Source: an uncultured Eubacteriales bacterium
GTDB taxonomy: Bacteria; Bacillota; Clostridia; Oscillospirales; Oscillospiraceae
DNA length: 64,000 bases
Reading direction: 5' to 3'
Assembly (NCBI GenBank): GCA_900549475.1
Contig: UROF01000001.1
Location: forward strand, 203,346-267,345
Made by a program: the position numbers and the translations under genes. Of this stretch, positions 17,160 through 25,273 are shown in pieces. The notes under the pieces are model-generated. The model was given only the letters and a program-made list of their open reading frames with translations. It had not been told where the DNA came from and ran no database searches. How positions within the stretch are numbered: position 1 is the stretch's first letter; each line of letters begins with the position of its first letter.

Positions 17160-18044
17160 CTACTCGATATTCTGGACCTGCTCACGGATCTTTTCCACTT
17201 CCGCCTTCAGGTCAACCACATCCCGGGCAATGGTCAGGTCACTGCACTTGGAACCGATGGTGTTGCACTCACGGTTGACCTCCTGGATCAGGAAGTCCAG
17301 TTTCCGTCCCACAGGCACATCGCCCCGCAGCATATCCCGCAGCTGAGACAGATGACTGTGCAGACGCACCGTCTCCTCATCCACCGCTACCTTGTCGGCA
17401 AAGATGGCAGCCTCCGTGAGGATGCGGCTCTCGTCGATGGTAGTGCTCTGCAGCACCTCCTGCATCCGGGCCAGCAGCTTTTCACGGTACTCCGCCACCG
17501 TCTGGGGGGAGCGCTCCTCCACCCTGCCGGTAATGGTCTCAATGGTATCAGCCCGTCCCAGGATATCCTCCGCCAGCTTCTGTCCCTCTGTGGCGCGCAT
17601 GGTATTGTACGCAGAAAGGGCGTCTGCCAGCACAGCACAGATATCGGCAGAGATGCTCTCCAGATCCTCCTCCGCCTTGGTCACGGTCAGAACATCGGGG
17701 AGCCGGGCCAGATCCGTCACGGAATATGTCCCGCTCACATCCTGGCCGCCCAATTCCTTCAGACGGGCCAGGGCGTTGATATACGCTTTCGCCAGGGGTT
17801 CGTTGACAGATACCACCGTCTCCTCCGCCCCCAGAGAATCCACCGAGATGAACACATCCACTTTTCCGCGGCTGACCGCCTTCTGCACGCTGGCCTTCAC
17901 CGCGTCCTCTGCGAAAATGTAAGCACGGGGCATCTTCACCGTGCAGTCGAGATAACGGTTATTGACGCTCCGCACCTCCACGGTGATGTCACGGCCATTT
18001 CGCTGTTCTCTGGCTCTTCCATAGCCAGTCATACTTTTTACCAA
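17160..18044 (-). CDS. yicC: YicC/YloC family endoribonuclease
   Basis: 294 aa. YicC-family proteins have recently been shown to be RNA-cleaving enzymes. The family N-terminus VKSMTGYGRA is present, as is the C-terminal segment DFLIQEVNRECNTIGSK. I chose the TTG at 18044 because GGGAGG lies seven bases upstream and the resulting protein begins like other members; the ATG at 18032 would cut conserved residues. It is the first gene of the long cluster running to rsgA; I could not find a convincing promoter in the 100 bp upstream. Confidence 0.92.
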   Translation of the reverse strand: MVKSMTGYGRAREQRNGRDITVEVRSVNNRYLDCTVKMPRAYIFAEDAVKASVQKAVSRGKVDVFISVDSLGAEETVVSVNEPLAKAYINALARLKELGGQDVSGTYSVTDLARLPDVLTVTKAEEDLESISADICAVLADALSAYNTMRATEGQKLAEDILGRADTIETITGRVEERSPQTVAEYREKLLARMQEVLQSTTIDESRILTEAAIFADKVAVDEETVRLHSHLSQLRDMLRGDVPVGRKLDFLIQEVNRECNTIGSKCSDLTIARDVVDLKAEVEKIREQVQNIE

Positions 18045-18145
18045 GTCAGTCCCTCCCATTCGCCATACGCCGGCAGGGCGCAGGCCCCATCAAATCTTAC
18101 CATCTTAGTTGTTTACTTTCCTATAACCTTCCGGACAAAGGGGGA

Positions 18146-18787
18146 TCAGCAGCAGAAAAACCGCATCCCGCCAAATCCGCAGGCATTACATAACAGGTAG
18201 GTACAGGCCAGCTTCCCGCACATATTGTTGCTGCTGCAGCCGGTGGAGTAAACATCGTAGCCCTCCGGCCGGTAGGTATCCCCGCCGTTCTCCACATAGT
18301 TGAGTGCCTGCCGGTACTCCGGGTTTGACGGGTCCATCTGGCACGCATTCTGGTAGTACCGCCGTGCCTCATCCACCCAGCCCCGGCGGTAGCAGATCGT
18401 TCCCTTGAGATAATTCCACTCTCCATTATGGTCCTGGATCTGAGAGAGAAGCTGCTCCGCCATTGCCAGATCGTTGCGGTTGATGGCCATACGAACTCTC
18501 TGGAACACGCCGCTCCCACTATATGTCTGCTGCCGCTGCTGATAGCCATAGGCATTCTGCTGGGCATAGCCATAACTGCTTCCCGCATTGCTGCGGCCCT
18601 GCCGCTGGCGCTGGATCATGTCATAGGCTTCATTGATCTCCTTCATCTTCTCCTGCGCCAGATCCGCCAGGGGGTTGTCATGATAGTTATCGGGATGGTA
18701 CTTCCGTGCCAATTCACGATAAGCCTTTTTGACCTCCTCATCTGTGGCGGTACTGGGAATATTGAGCACTTTATAGGGATCGGTCAT
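18146..18787 (-). CDS. J-domain protein with TPR-like segment and Cys-rich tail
   Basis: 213 aa. An N-terminal J domain (about 3-62) has the HPD motif in ARKYHPDNYHD, so it should stimulate an Hsp70 (DnaK). A Gln/Tyr/Ser-rich linker (about 65-90) and a TPR-like helical pair (about 105-165, EWNYLKGTICYRRGWVDEARRYYQNA) follow. The tail from about 180 is very Cys-rich (CSSNNMCGKLACTYLLCNACG) and the protein ends in Phe-Phe-Cys-Cys. The start overlaps the DUF5685 stop by four bases. The tail may bind metal or be lipid-modified; neither is shown by sequence alone. Confidence 0.85.
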   Translation of the reverse strand: MTDPYKVLNIPSTATDEEVKKAYRELARKYHPDNYHDNPLADLAQEKMKEINEAYDMIQRQRQGRSNAGSSYGYAQQNAYGYQQRQQTYSGSGVFQRVRMAINRNDLAMAEQLLSQIQDHNGEWNYLKGTICYRRGWVDEARRYYQNACQMDPSNPEYRQALNYVENGGDTYRPEGYDVYSTGCSSNNMCGKLACTYLLCNACGFGGMRFFCC

Positions 18788-19680
18788 AACTGTTCCTCGT
18801 CTCTGCCGCCCGGAAAAAGCATCCTGTCTGCGGCTTGAAATGTTCCTTCCAACACGGCCTGTCCTACCAGAAAGAGGCCTTCATACACTGTCGCCTGGAT
18901 CACAGGCGTCCATACGCCGAAGTCCCACAGCTCACAAGCTGCGCCCATCAGGCGGATGGAGTGGTCCAAAGAAAGCACCAGGCTCTCCCGTGCCTCCTTT
19001 GTCAGCTTCCCTTCTGTCAGACCGTAGCGGTAAATAAGGGGATTATAACTGCCGGAGGAAAAATCCTCGGCCAGGTCGTCCGCGGCATCTACCAGATAGA
19101 TCCAGCGGCCCAGGTGGTAGAGCATCTGCTCCAGCACCCGGCGTTTCACGCTGTCCTCCACTTCACCGGCAGCGCTCTGCAGCAGCAAGGCAAAGGTATC
19201 TGCCGCTTGGTCCATGGAGGGGCACCGCTCCGCCTCCAGCCGGGATAGCTCTTCCAGCTGTCTGCGGGTGGAGCGGTCAAAGTCCGGACGGCTGCGTCTG
19301 GCCCGTTCATAGGCCGGCTTGAGCAGGAGCGCCGCTGAGCGGTATTTGGCGGCCAGGCCGCCGCTGTCCGCAATGGCGTCTTTCAACTGCCACCAAGCCA
19401 AAATCACACTGCAGTCAGCAGCCAGATCCAGCGCGTCGTTTCCCGGGAAATAGTCCCTTCCCTGCAGGGGATGGACGATACAGCGTCCATGAAGGGGATC
19501 TTCCGCCTCTCCCTCTGCCAGGAGAACGGCGAGAAATGTAAAATCATAATTCAAGATCAGCGAGGCCGCTTTGCCGCAGCGCCGGCCAAGTGCCCGGCAT
19601 AAGCCGCAGTACATGGCAGAAAACCGCGCCGTATCCTCCTGAGACAGGCGGCCCAGAGAGGGCCGTACATATCCGAACAT
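18784..19680 (-). CDS. DUF5685 family protein, possible isoprenyl-synthase-like fold
   Basis: 298 aa, matching DUF5685 as I know it. The N-terminus has MYCGLC (C25, C28), then a Cys-His pair near 67-70. Two acidic motifs stand out: KDAIAD (D101, D105) in a helix starting AWWQL, and DAADDLAEDFSSGSYNP at 198-214. Squalene and phytoene synthases carry a DxxxD motif and a later DxxEDxxxGxxYxP motif, so a similar helical fold is my inference, not a known function. It is translationally coupled to the J-domain gene. AAGGA lies six bases before the ATG. Confidence 0.8.
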   Translation of the reverse strand: MFGYVRPSLGRLSQEDTARFSAMYCGLCRALGRRCGKAASLILNYDFTFLAVLLAEGEAEDPLHGRCIVHPLQGRDYFPGNDALDLAADCSVILAWWQLKDAIADSGGLAAKYRSAALLLKPAYERARRSRPDFDRSTRRQLEELSRLEAERCPSMDQAADTFALLLQSAAGEVEDSVKRRVLEQMLYHLGRWIYLVDAADDLAEDFSSGSYNPLIYRYGLTEGKLTKEARESLVLSLDHSIRLMGAACELWDFGVWTPVIQATVYEGLFLVGQAVLEGTFQAADRMLFPGGRDEEQL

Positions 19681-19689
19681 AACGCGTCC

Positions 19690-20097
19690 TTACAGCTTTC
19701 TCGTCACCTGGTAGGAGACACCGCTGCCCTGCCGGCGAAGCCGCCGGTCCACCGCCGCTGCGATAGCAAGTCCTGCCGCAAAGCCAGCGCCGCCTAACAA
19801 TCCGTGGCCCCAGCCGGGCAGATTCAGCGGGAGCAGGTACCCCACCAGGAACAGGATCACCGGCCCCAGGTACACCAGCGCCGCGATGGGCAATACCCGG
19901 CCGCTGCTGCTGTAGAGCTCCACACGGTCTCCCGGGACCAAGTCAAGCTTTGTGACAGCCAGTACCGTTACAGACCCCGCTTTCGCACCGCAGCCGGCAC
20001 AGTTCTCACAGTCGTGGCCGCAGGCGGTCTGTCTGGCCACCGTTACTTCCGCCAGGCCCGGTCCAGGCACAGCGGTCACTGTCGCAGTCTGCGTCAT
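19690..20097 (-). CDS. RseC/SoxR-reducing-system family membrane protein
   Basis: 135 aa. An N-terminal cytoplasmic domain with a Cys cluster CGHDCENCAGC (C26, C30, C33, C36) is followed by two transmembrane helices (about 68-90 and 95-115) and a basic tail. This is the RseC/MucC family layout (PF04246). Gram-negative homologs act in sigma-E control or in reducing SoxR; in Clostridia members often accompany Rnf-type redox complexes, but here it sits after cdaR with no rnf genes in view. Function here is unknown. Confidence 0.85.
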   Translation of the reverse strand: MTQTATVTAVPGPGLAEVTVARQTACGHDCENCAGCGAKAGSVTVLAVTKLDLVPGDRVELYSSSGRVLPIAALVYLGPVILFLVGYLLPLNLPGWGHGLLGGAGFAAGLAIAAAVDRRLRRQGSGVSYQVTRKL

Positions 20098-20108
20098 TGC
20101 AAGTCCCC

Positions 20109-21344
20109 CTAGGATTTAATCTTACAGGCCACCGAGCAGGACCCAATGGCACCCACGTTGTCAAAACCGTCTACAAACACAATGGCCGGGACATAGTAGG
20201 TACCATCCGAGGTGTACTCCTCCAGGTCTACCACCACACGGACATCTTCCGCCGTCACCTGCGCCACCTCATCAGCCGGTCCCCGGATCACCACATCAAC
20301 CGAGCTGGTCAAGCGGTCAAAGGATTTCCCTTCCGGCAGTCCTACCGACGAGATATTCGAGACGGAAAAGGCCTGTGTTGCCAAATCGTCCTTGAAGGAA
20401 ATGGACAGCGTCACTGTCGTAAAGCCGCTGAGATTCACCGCTCCAGCAGGTAGGTTGATATCCAGATCGATCTGCGTATCAGAAAGGATCGTGGACAGGT
20501 CGATCTCTCCCAGCATGATGTCCTCTTTGTTCTCCAGGCTGGCCGCCTCACCGGCTACCTTGATGGTGGTGGTACTGAGATCCCAATCCACGTCATCCAG
20601 GGTAGATCCCGGGCTCTCCTTGAACTTGACCGTGAGGTTCAGCGTCTTTGTAAGGTAGATGGGCGCATCCACCTGTATCTGATTATCGGAGACCATGATC
20701 CCTTCTTTATCAAGGACATTGCCGTCCGCATCCAGCAGCTCATAGTCAAACAGGCGGGAAATGGAGGCGTTGGCACCGGTCAGATCCAAAGATACCCGGG
20801 CAGACGCCACATTTTTCACGACGTCCTCCTGCCCGCTGACCGTCAGCGTAGCGGGATCGACCACAAGGCGCTCCGCCATGTAGATATAGTCTTCCTCCGC
20901 TTTTCCTGTAACAGAGACCTCTACCGGCACCGTCTTGGTGAACAGCTCGCCCACCTCCACCGTGATCATGGACTTGGACACCCTCTCACGGGTGATCTTA
21001 CTGGAATCCACGTCATCAGGGAAGAAGATGTCATACCGGCAGGAATAGGACCCGGCGGCAGTGATATCTGTCAGATCTACCTGAATGCGGATGTCGCTTT
21101 TATCCAGTCCGGAGATCAAAAGGCGCGGGCCGCTGAGCTTGATGTCAATGGTAATGTCATCACCATCCAGCAGCATCAGTCCGCGGCTGGGCAGGACATC
21201 CTCTGCACCAATAAATTCAACCGGCACATGATAATAGGTCTCAGAGATCTTTGATCCCTGTTCATTGTCTACGAACAGCCAGAACAAAACGGCGATCAGC
21301 AGTGACAGGGCAATGTAAACGACCTTATTCGCCTTCTCACTCAT
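20109..21344 (-). CDS. cdaR: CdaR, YbbR-domain regulator of diadenylate cyclase
   Basis: About 411 aa. One N-terminal transmembrane anchor (about 8-23, VVYIALSLLIAVLFWLFV) is followed by a large extracytoplasmic part made of four YbbR-type beta domains of about 85-90 residues each. CdaR binds and controls CdaA at the membrane. It overlaps the cdaA stop by eight bases. A GTG at 21356 is an alternative start; the ATG at 21344 gives the usual short positive N-terminus. Confidence 0.92.
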   Translation of the reverse strand: MSEKANKVVYIALSLLIAVLFWLFVDNEQGSKISETYYHVPVEFIGAEDVLPSRGLMLLDGDDITIDIKLSGPRLLISGLDKSDIRIQVDLTDITAAGSYSCRYDIFFPDDVDSSKITRERVSKSMITVEVGELFTKTVPVEVSVTGKAEEDYIYMAERLVVDPATLTVSGQEDVVKNVASARVSLDLTGANASISRLFDYELLDADGNVLDKEGIMVSDNQIQVDAPIYLTKTLNLTVKFKESPGSTLDDVDWDLSTTTIKVAGEAASLENKEDIMLGEIDLSTILSDTQIDLDINLPAGAVNLSGFTTVTLSISFKDDLATQAFSVSNISSVGLPEGKSFDRLTSSVDVVIRGPADEVAQVTAEDVRVVVDLEEYTSDGTYYVPAIVFVDGFDNVGAIGSCSVACKIKS

Positions 21345-22230
21345 TTTTGTTTTCACCGTCCTTTTTCATCTTCGGCAAGAGTCCCCGCAGACTCGGCTTC
21401 TTCGCTTTCTCCTCCCCATCGCTCTCTACCGGCGGCAGCAGTTCATTTCGCAGCAGCTGCTCCAAAGTCTCCGTCATCAGATGGCGCTTGAGCATGCCTC
21501 CTACTGCCACGGATATGGTTCCCGTTTCTTCGCTGACCAGTACCACCACAGCATCCGAATTCTCACTCATACCGATGCCGGCCCGGTGGCGCATCCCCAG
21601 ATCCCGGCTCAGATTCACATTGCGGCTCAAGGGAAGCATACATCCGGCACCCAACACACGGCCGTCCCGTATAATCAGGGCGCCGTCATGCATGGGCGCT
21701 TTTACAAAGAAGATATTTTTCAGAAGCTCCGACGATACCTCTGCATCCAGTTTCGTACCGCTGCGCAACACCTCATCCAGCTGAATATGCCGCTCAAACA
21801 CGATCAGGGCGCCTGTCCGGGAACGGCTCATATCGCCGCAGGCCTGTACCGTTTGAGAGATGGCCCGCTCCAGTATCTGACGGTCCATCTGCGGCTTGGC
21901 AAACAGATCCAGGAAGTTGAAGCGGCTGCTGCCCACCTGCTCCAGGACCCGTCGGATCTCAGGCTGAAACAGGATGAGAAGGGCCAGTATACCGATATCC
22001 ACAATATGGGACAGTAAATAGTTCAGTGCGCGGAGGCGGTCAGAGGACAGCCACAGCGCCAGCAAAACGAATAAAACGCCCTTCAGCAGCCGGGAGGTAT
22101 TCGTCCGCCGCACAAGCAGCAGCAGCCGGTACACCAGGTATGCGATCACCAGGATATCCACGACATCCCATATGCTGAGAGACAGGGCGAAATCCAAAGC
22201 TCTCTGCGCTACGCTCGCAATCACGTCCAT
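21337..22230 (-). CDS. cdaA: Membrane diadenylate cyclase CdaA
   Basis: 297 aa. It makes c-di-AMP from two ATP. Three N-terminal transmembrane helices (about 21-40, 48-63, 74-90) precede a DAC domain whose two signature motifs are intact: DGA at 182-184 and RHRAG at 214-218. The last 35 residues are charged and probably disordered. GGAGGG lies just before the ATG and a sigma-A promoter is at 22268-22296. cdaR follows directly, but the usual third gene, glmM, is absent. Confidence 0.95.
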   Translation of the reverse strand: MDVIASVAQRALDFALSLSIWDVVDILVIAYLVYRLLLLVRRTNTSRLLKGVLFVLLALWLSSDRLRALNYLLSHIVDIGILALLILFQPEIRRVLEQVGSSRFNFLDLFAKPQMDRQILERAISQTVQACGDMSRSRTGALIVFERHIQLDEVLRSGTKLDAEVSSELLKNIFFVKAPMHDGALIIRDGRVLGAGCMLPLSRNVNLSRDLGMRHRAGIGMSENSDAVVVLVSEETGTISVAVGGMLKRHLMTETLEQLLRNELLPPVESDGEEKAKKPSLRGLLPKMKKDGENKNE

Positions 22231-22267
22231 GACTTCCCTCCATCTTGTTTATTCCATAAGTACTCTT

Positions 22268-22296
22268 ATTCTAATATAACTTCGGTGAAAAAGCAA
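22268..22296 (-). promoter_or_regulatory. sigma-A-type promoter of cdaA
   Basis: On the minus strand TTGCTT (22291-22296) and TAGAAT (22268-22273) with a 17-bp spacer, about 38 bp before the cdaA start. Confidence 0.65.
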
Positions 22297-22339
22297 CAAA
22301 TTCCAGCCGCAATTTTTGACTAATCCGTAAACATTTGGA

Positions 22340-22370
22340 GGGAGAGAGTTGACATAATTCACTCTCTCCC
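22340..22370. repeat. perfect 10-bp inverted repeat between aminotransferase gene and cdaA
   Basis: GGGAGAGAGT (22340-22349) and ACTCTCTCCC (22361-22370) with an 11-base loop. Neither strand has a T-run after the stem, so it is not a textbook terminator. It ends ten bases from the stop of the class V aminotransferase gene and could shield its mRNA 3' end. Confidence 0.6.
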
Positions 22371-22379
22371 CCGGGATCA

Positions 22380-23510
22380 TCAGGTTCGCCCCTCCATGCG
22401 GGACCTTAAAAGGCGCAGCACCTGCTCTACTTCCGCCATAGTGTTGAATGCAGAGGCCGAAAATCGCACAGTTCCGGTATCCAGCGTTCCTCCTGTCATA
22501 TGCGCCAAGGGGGCACAGTGGAGCCCCGCCCGCAGCGCCACGCCCTTTTCCGCCATCCAGGCCGCCAGCTCCTCCGGGTCCACTCCCATCGGCACCGCTG
22601 ACAGCACAGAGCTATCTATCCCGCGGCGATGAAATACGCGAAATTTCCCCAGCCGCATCATTCCCGCACTCAATGCCTCGATCAAAGCCGCCTCACGCCG
22701 CGCGATAGTTTCCACCCCTTGTTTTCTCACAAAGCGCAGTCCCTCCAGAAGGCCAGCCACACCATGGACATTGTGGGTTCCGGCCTCTAGGCGGTCGGGC
22801 AGAAAGTCAGGCATATCCTGCTGACGGGACAAGCTGCCTGTCCCGCCCTCCAGAAGCGCTTTCGGCTGCTGTCCTGCCCCACACAGGAGAAGCCCGGTCC
22901 CCTGAGGACCATAAAGCCCTTTGTGCCCCGGCATCGCCACATACGCCGCCTTCCATCCCTCCACATCAACAGGAAGGATTCCCGCAGACTGGGAGGCATC
23001 CACTACCAGCGGGATACCTCTCTGACGGCACAGCTGCGCGATCTCCTCGATCGGCAGGGCGTACCCATACACATTGGAGACGTGGGTACAGATCACCGCC
23101 TTTACTTTTTCCCGCAGCGCCACAGAAAATCCCTCCACCATCTGGGCGGGATCAAAAAGCCGTCCATTGACCACACGCACCGTCACACCGCCGATGGCGG
23201 TGAGCGGACGAGTCACTGCATTATGCTCATATCCGGAGATCACTACCGTATCTCCGGGAGATACCAGGCTTTTGATGGCAATATTCAACCCATGGGTCGC
23301 ATTGCTGGTAAACACGACGCTGTCCGGTTCTGCAGTGTGAAAGAGCTCCGCTGCTTCTGTGCGGCAGCTCAGCATCAGCTCTGCCGCCTGACGGGCAGCC
23401 GGATGGTCCCCCCGTCCCGGTGTCGTCACAGTGTTGATGGCCTTTGCTACCGCCTGTGCCACTGCCGCAGGCTTCTGCAGCGTAGTTGCCGCACTGTCAA
23501 AATAGATCAT
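22380..23510 (-). CDS. Cysteine desulfurase-like class V aminotransferase
   Basis: 376 aa, PLP-dependent. It begins IYFDSAATTLQKP. PLP contacts are D171 (VVDASQSAG) and the Schiff-base lysine K197 in MPGHKGLYGPQGTG; a candidate active-site cysteine is C332 in RAGLHCAPLAH. It fits the cysteine desulfurase family typified by EF2568, whose physiological sulfur acceptor is unsettled. The ATG at 23510 has GGGAGGGG upstream. The DUF3343 gene directly upstream, a putative sulfur or selenium carrier, suggests a donor-carrier pair. Confidence 0.9.
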   Translation of the reverse strand: MIYFDSAATTLQKPAAVAQAVAKAINTVTTPGRGDHPAARQAAELMLSCRTEAAELFHTAEPDSVVFTSNATHGLNIAIKSLVSPGDTVVISGYEHNAVTRPLTAIGGVTVRVVNGRLFDPAQMVEGFSVALREKVKAVICTHVSNVYGYALPIEEIAQLCRQRGIPLVVDASQSAGILPVDVEGWKAAYVAMPGHKGLYGPQGTGLLLCGAGQQPKALLEGGTGSLSRQQDMPDFLPDRLEAGTHNVHGVAGLLEGLRFVRKQGVETIARREAALIEALSAGMMRLGKFRVFHRRGIDSSVLSAVPMGVDPEELAAWMAEKGVALRAGLHCAPLAHMTGGTLDTGTVRFSASAFNTMAEVEQVLRLLRSRMEGRT

Positions 23511-23598
23511 TGTTGCCCCTCCCTGATATTTGGTTCCTTCCCCCGTTGGCACAGACCATAGCACTTATTGTTTCAGGCATCCTGCTGCTTCCATGGAG

Positions 23599-23623
23599 AA
23601 GGCCGGGCCGCCGGCCCGGCCTT
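23599..23623. repeat. GC-rich hairpin between DUF3343 and aminotransferase genes
   Basis: AAGGCCGGGCC (23599-23609) pairs perfectly with 23613-23623 around a three-base loop. It begins four bases after the DUF3343 stop. Only a short TTCT follows on the minus strand, so it may attenuate rather than end transcription into the downstream gene. Confidence 0.55.
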
Positions 23624-23626
23624 CCT

Positions 23627-23881
23627 TTATATGGTTACCTCACGGTATGCTCCATCACCAGCAGAATAAAACATCCGCATGGGAGCCAGTCCCCCGGCTC
23701 TCAAAATACGGACAGCCGCTGGAAAGTATTCCGTTCCTACGCGGACAGCGTAGCTGCATCCCCGGTCCGTCAGGCCGGCCGGCGCGCGGTAATACGGCGC
23801 CGTGATCCCGGAGCGTTCCAGAAGTCCGTTCATACGCTGGGCATAGGTGATGGAGCGGCAGAGCAAAAGATAATATGGCAA
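23627..23881 (-). CDS. DUF3343 protein, putative Se/S carrier-like
   Basis: An 84-aa protein matching DUF3343 (PF11823, described as a putative Se/S carrier). It starts PYYLLLCRSITYAQRM and has a middle LTDRGCSYAVRV, giving conserved-looking cysteines at about 8 and 43. The start is a TTG: the one at 23881 has GGGAGG eight bases upstream, while a TTG two codons earlier is too close. It precedes the cysteine desulfurase-like gene on the same strand. The region to ispF (23888-23963) has a CATACAAT element like a sigma-E -10, but no matching -35. Confidence 0.78.
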   Translation of the reverse strand: MPYYLLLCRSITYAQRMNGLLERSGITAPYYRAPAGLTDRGCSYAVRVGTEYFPAAVRILRAGGLAPMRMFYSAGDGAYREVTI

Positions 23882-23963
23882 TGCCAACGCCTCCCCTATC
23901 CGTATTGTATGCTACCGGCAGTCAAAGGTGTCATGCCGTGTCCCGGCATCCTGGGCATCCATG

Positions 23964-23999
23964 AAAAATACGCCCCTTCGCTTCAGCGAAAGGGCGTAT
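23964..23999 (-). terminator. rho-independent terminator of carD-ispD-ispF
   Basis: A 14-bp stem with one mismatch (23968-23981 with 23986-23999, loop TTCA on plus) is followed on the minus strand by TTTTTC, about 50 bp after the ispF stop. Confidence 0.9.
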
Positions 24000-24050
24000 C
24001 TACCGTATGCAAGTCCATTGTTTCCGGAAAGCAGGATGCATGCCGCCTTC

Positions 24051-24536
24051 TCAGGCCCGCTTCTCCATCAGCAGCGCTACCGCATGGGCTGCCATGCCCT
24101 CTCCGCTGCCGGTAAAGCCCAAATGCTCCTCTGTGGTCGCTTTGACGCTCACCTTTGTCACAGAAATCCCTAGGTCTGCCGCGATATTCGTCCGCATAGC
24201 CGGTATGTAGGGCGCGATCTTAGGCCGCTGGGCCACCAATGTCACATCCACGTTCCCTACCGTATAACCTTCCTGCTCCAGAAGGACTGCCACCTGCCGC
24301 AGGAGCTTGCGGCTGTCGATCCCCGAATAGCTGGGATCGGTATCAGGGAACAAATGGCCGATATCTCCCAGGGCGGCAGCTCCCAGCAGCGCATCCATCA
24401 AGGCATGGAGCAGCACATCCGCATCAGAGTGTCCCAGCAGGCCTCTCTCCCAGGGTATGGTGACCCCTCCCAAAACAAGGGGCCTGCCCTCTGTCAGGCG
24501 GTGTACATCATAGCCGTAGCCGATCCGGGGCATCAT
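24051..24536 (-). CDS. ispF: 2-C-methyl-D-erythritol 2,4-cyclodiphosphate synthase
   Basis: 161 aa, the fifth MEP-pathway enzyme. Zinc ligands lie in GYDVHRL (about 8-14) and LGHSDADVLLHALMDALLGA (about 40-59); the C-terminal KATTEEHLGFTGSGEG is the family signature. It overlaps the ispD stop (TGATG). A GTG one codon earlier is also possible. Confidence 0.95.
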   Translation of the reverse strand: MMPRIGYGYDVHRLTEGRPLVLGGVTIPWERGLLGHSDADVLLHALMDALLGAAALGDIGHLFPDTDPSYSGIDSRKLLRQVAVLLEQEGYTVGNVDVTLVAQRPKIAPYIPAMRTNIAADLGISVTKVSVKATTEEHLGFTGSGEGMAAHAVALLMEKRA

Positions 24537-25273
24537 CACAGCATTTCCTCCCTCCGCTCCAGAATCGCCGTCGCCAGAGCCATATCCTCCGGCGTGGTGA
24601 TCTTAATGTTTTCATAGGAGCCTTCTGTCAAGTAAATTTCCTTTCCTAATCTCTCCACAGCGGAACAGTCGTCCGTAATGGGGATCTCCCCTGCCACCGC
24701 AGCCTGCAGAGCCGCCCGCAGCAAAGCTGCGTCAAAGACCTGAGGGGTCTGTATACAGCGCAGTGTATCCCGGTCCGGCGTGGTCACCACCTTGTTTTCC
24801 TCTACCACCTTGATCGTATCTTTTACTGCCACAGCAGGCGCGGCAGCATTGGTACGAAAGGCCAATCGGATCACATTGTCGATCAGCTCCGGCGTCGCTA
24901 AAGGTCTTGCCCCATCGTGTACTGCAATAAAGGCCGCATCCTCCCGGCACTCCATGGTGGCCGCCAGGACAGACGCCGCCCTGGTCTCTCCTCCACACAC
25001 GATCTTCACCGGTTTGGAAATACCGTAGGTTTTGCAAAGATCGCCGATCACCAGCAGGTCCTCTTCCCGGGAGGCCACGACGATCTCCCGGACCAAGGTG
25101 GCTTCCTCCAGCGCCCGCAGTGTCCGCACTAAAACAGGTATTCCATCCAGCGGCAGCAGCAGTTTGTTCCCGCCGCCCATCCGCCGGGAACTGCCTGCCG
25201 CAGCCACTACCGCACTGCACACAGGATACTCCCGCTTATCTTTGGAAAACAGTTTTCCGAAAATATTTTTCAT
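24536..25273 (-). CDS. ispD: 2-C-methyl-D-erythritol 4-phosphate cytidylyltransferase
   Basis: 245 aa, the third MEP-pathway enzyme. The nucleotide-binding AAAGSSRRMGGGNK lies at about 24-37, later VHDGARPL and the C-terminal DDCSAVERLG and TTPEDMALA segments. It has about 15 extra N-terminal residues (KNIFGKLFSKDKREYP) compared with typical members. The start overlaps the carD stop as ATGA. Confidence 0.95.
   Translation of the reverse strand: MKNIFGKLFSKDKREYPVCSAVVAAAGSSRRMGGGNKLLLPLDGIPVLVRTLRALEEATLVREIVVASREEDLLVIGDLCKTYGISKPVKIVCGGETRAASVLAATMECREDAAFIAVHDGARPLATPELIDNVIRLAFRTNAAAPAVAVKDTIKVVEENKVVTTPDRDTLRCIQTPQVFDAALLRAALQAAVAGEIPITDDCSAVERLGKEIYLTEGSYENIKITTPEDMALATAILERREEML

Noticed and set aside
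18045..18145. Promoter for the yicC cluster
   Set aside because: TAAGAT-like -10 boxes are present, but no -35 at 16-18 bp reaches a fair match, so I do not list one.
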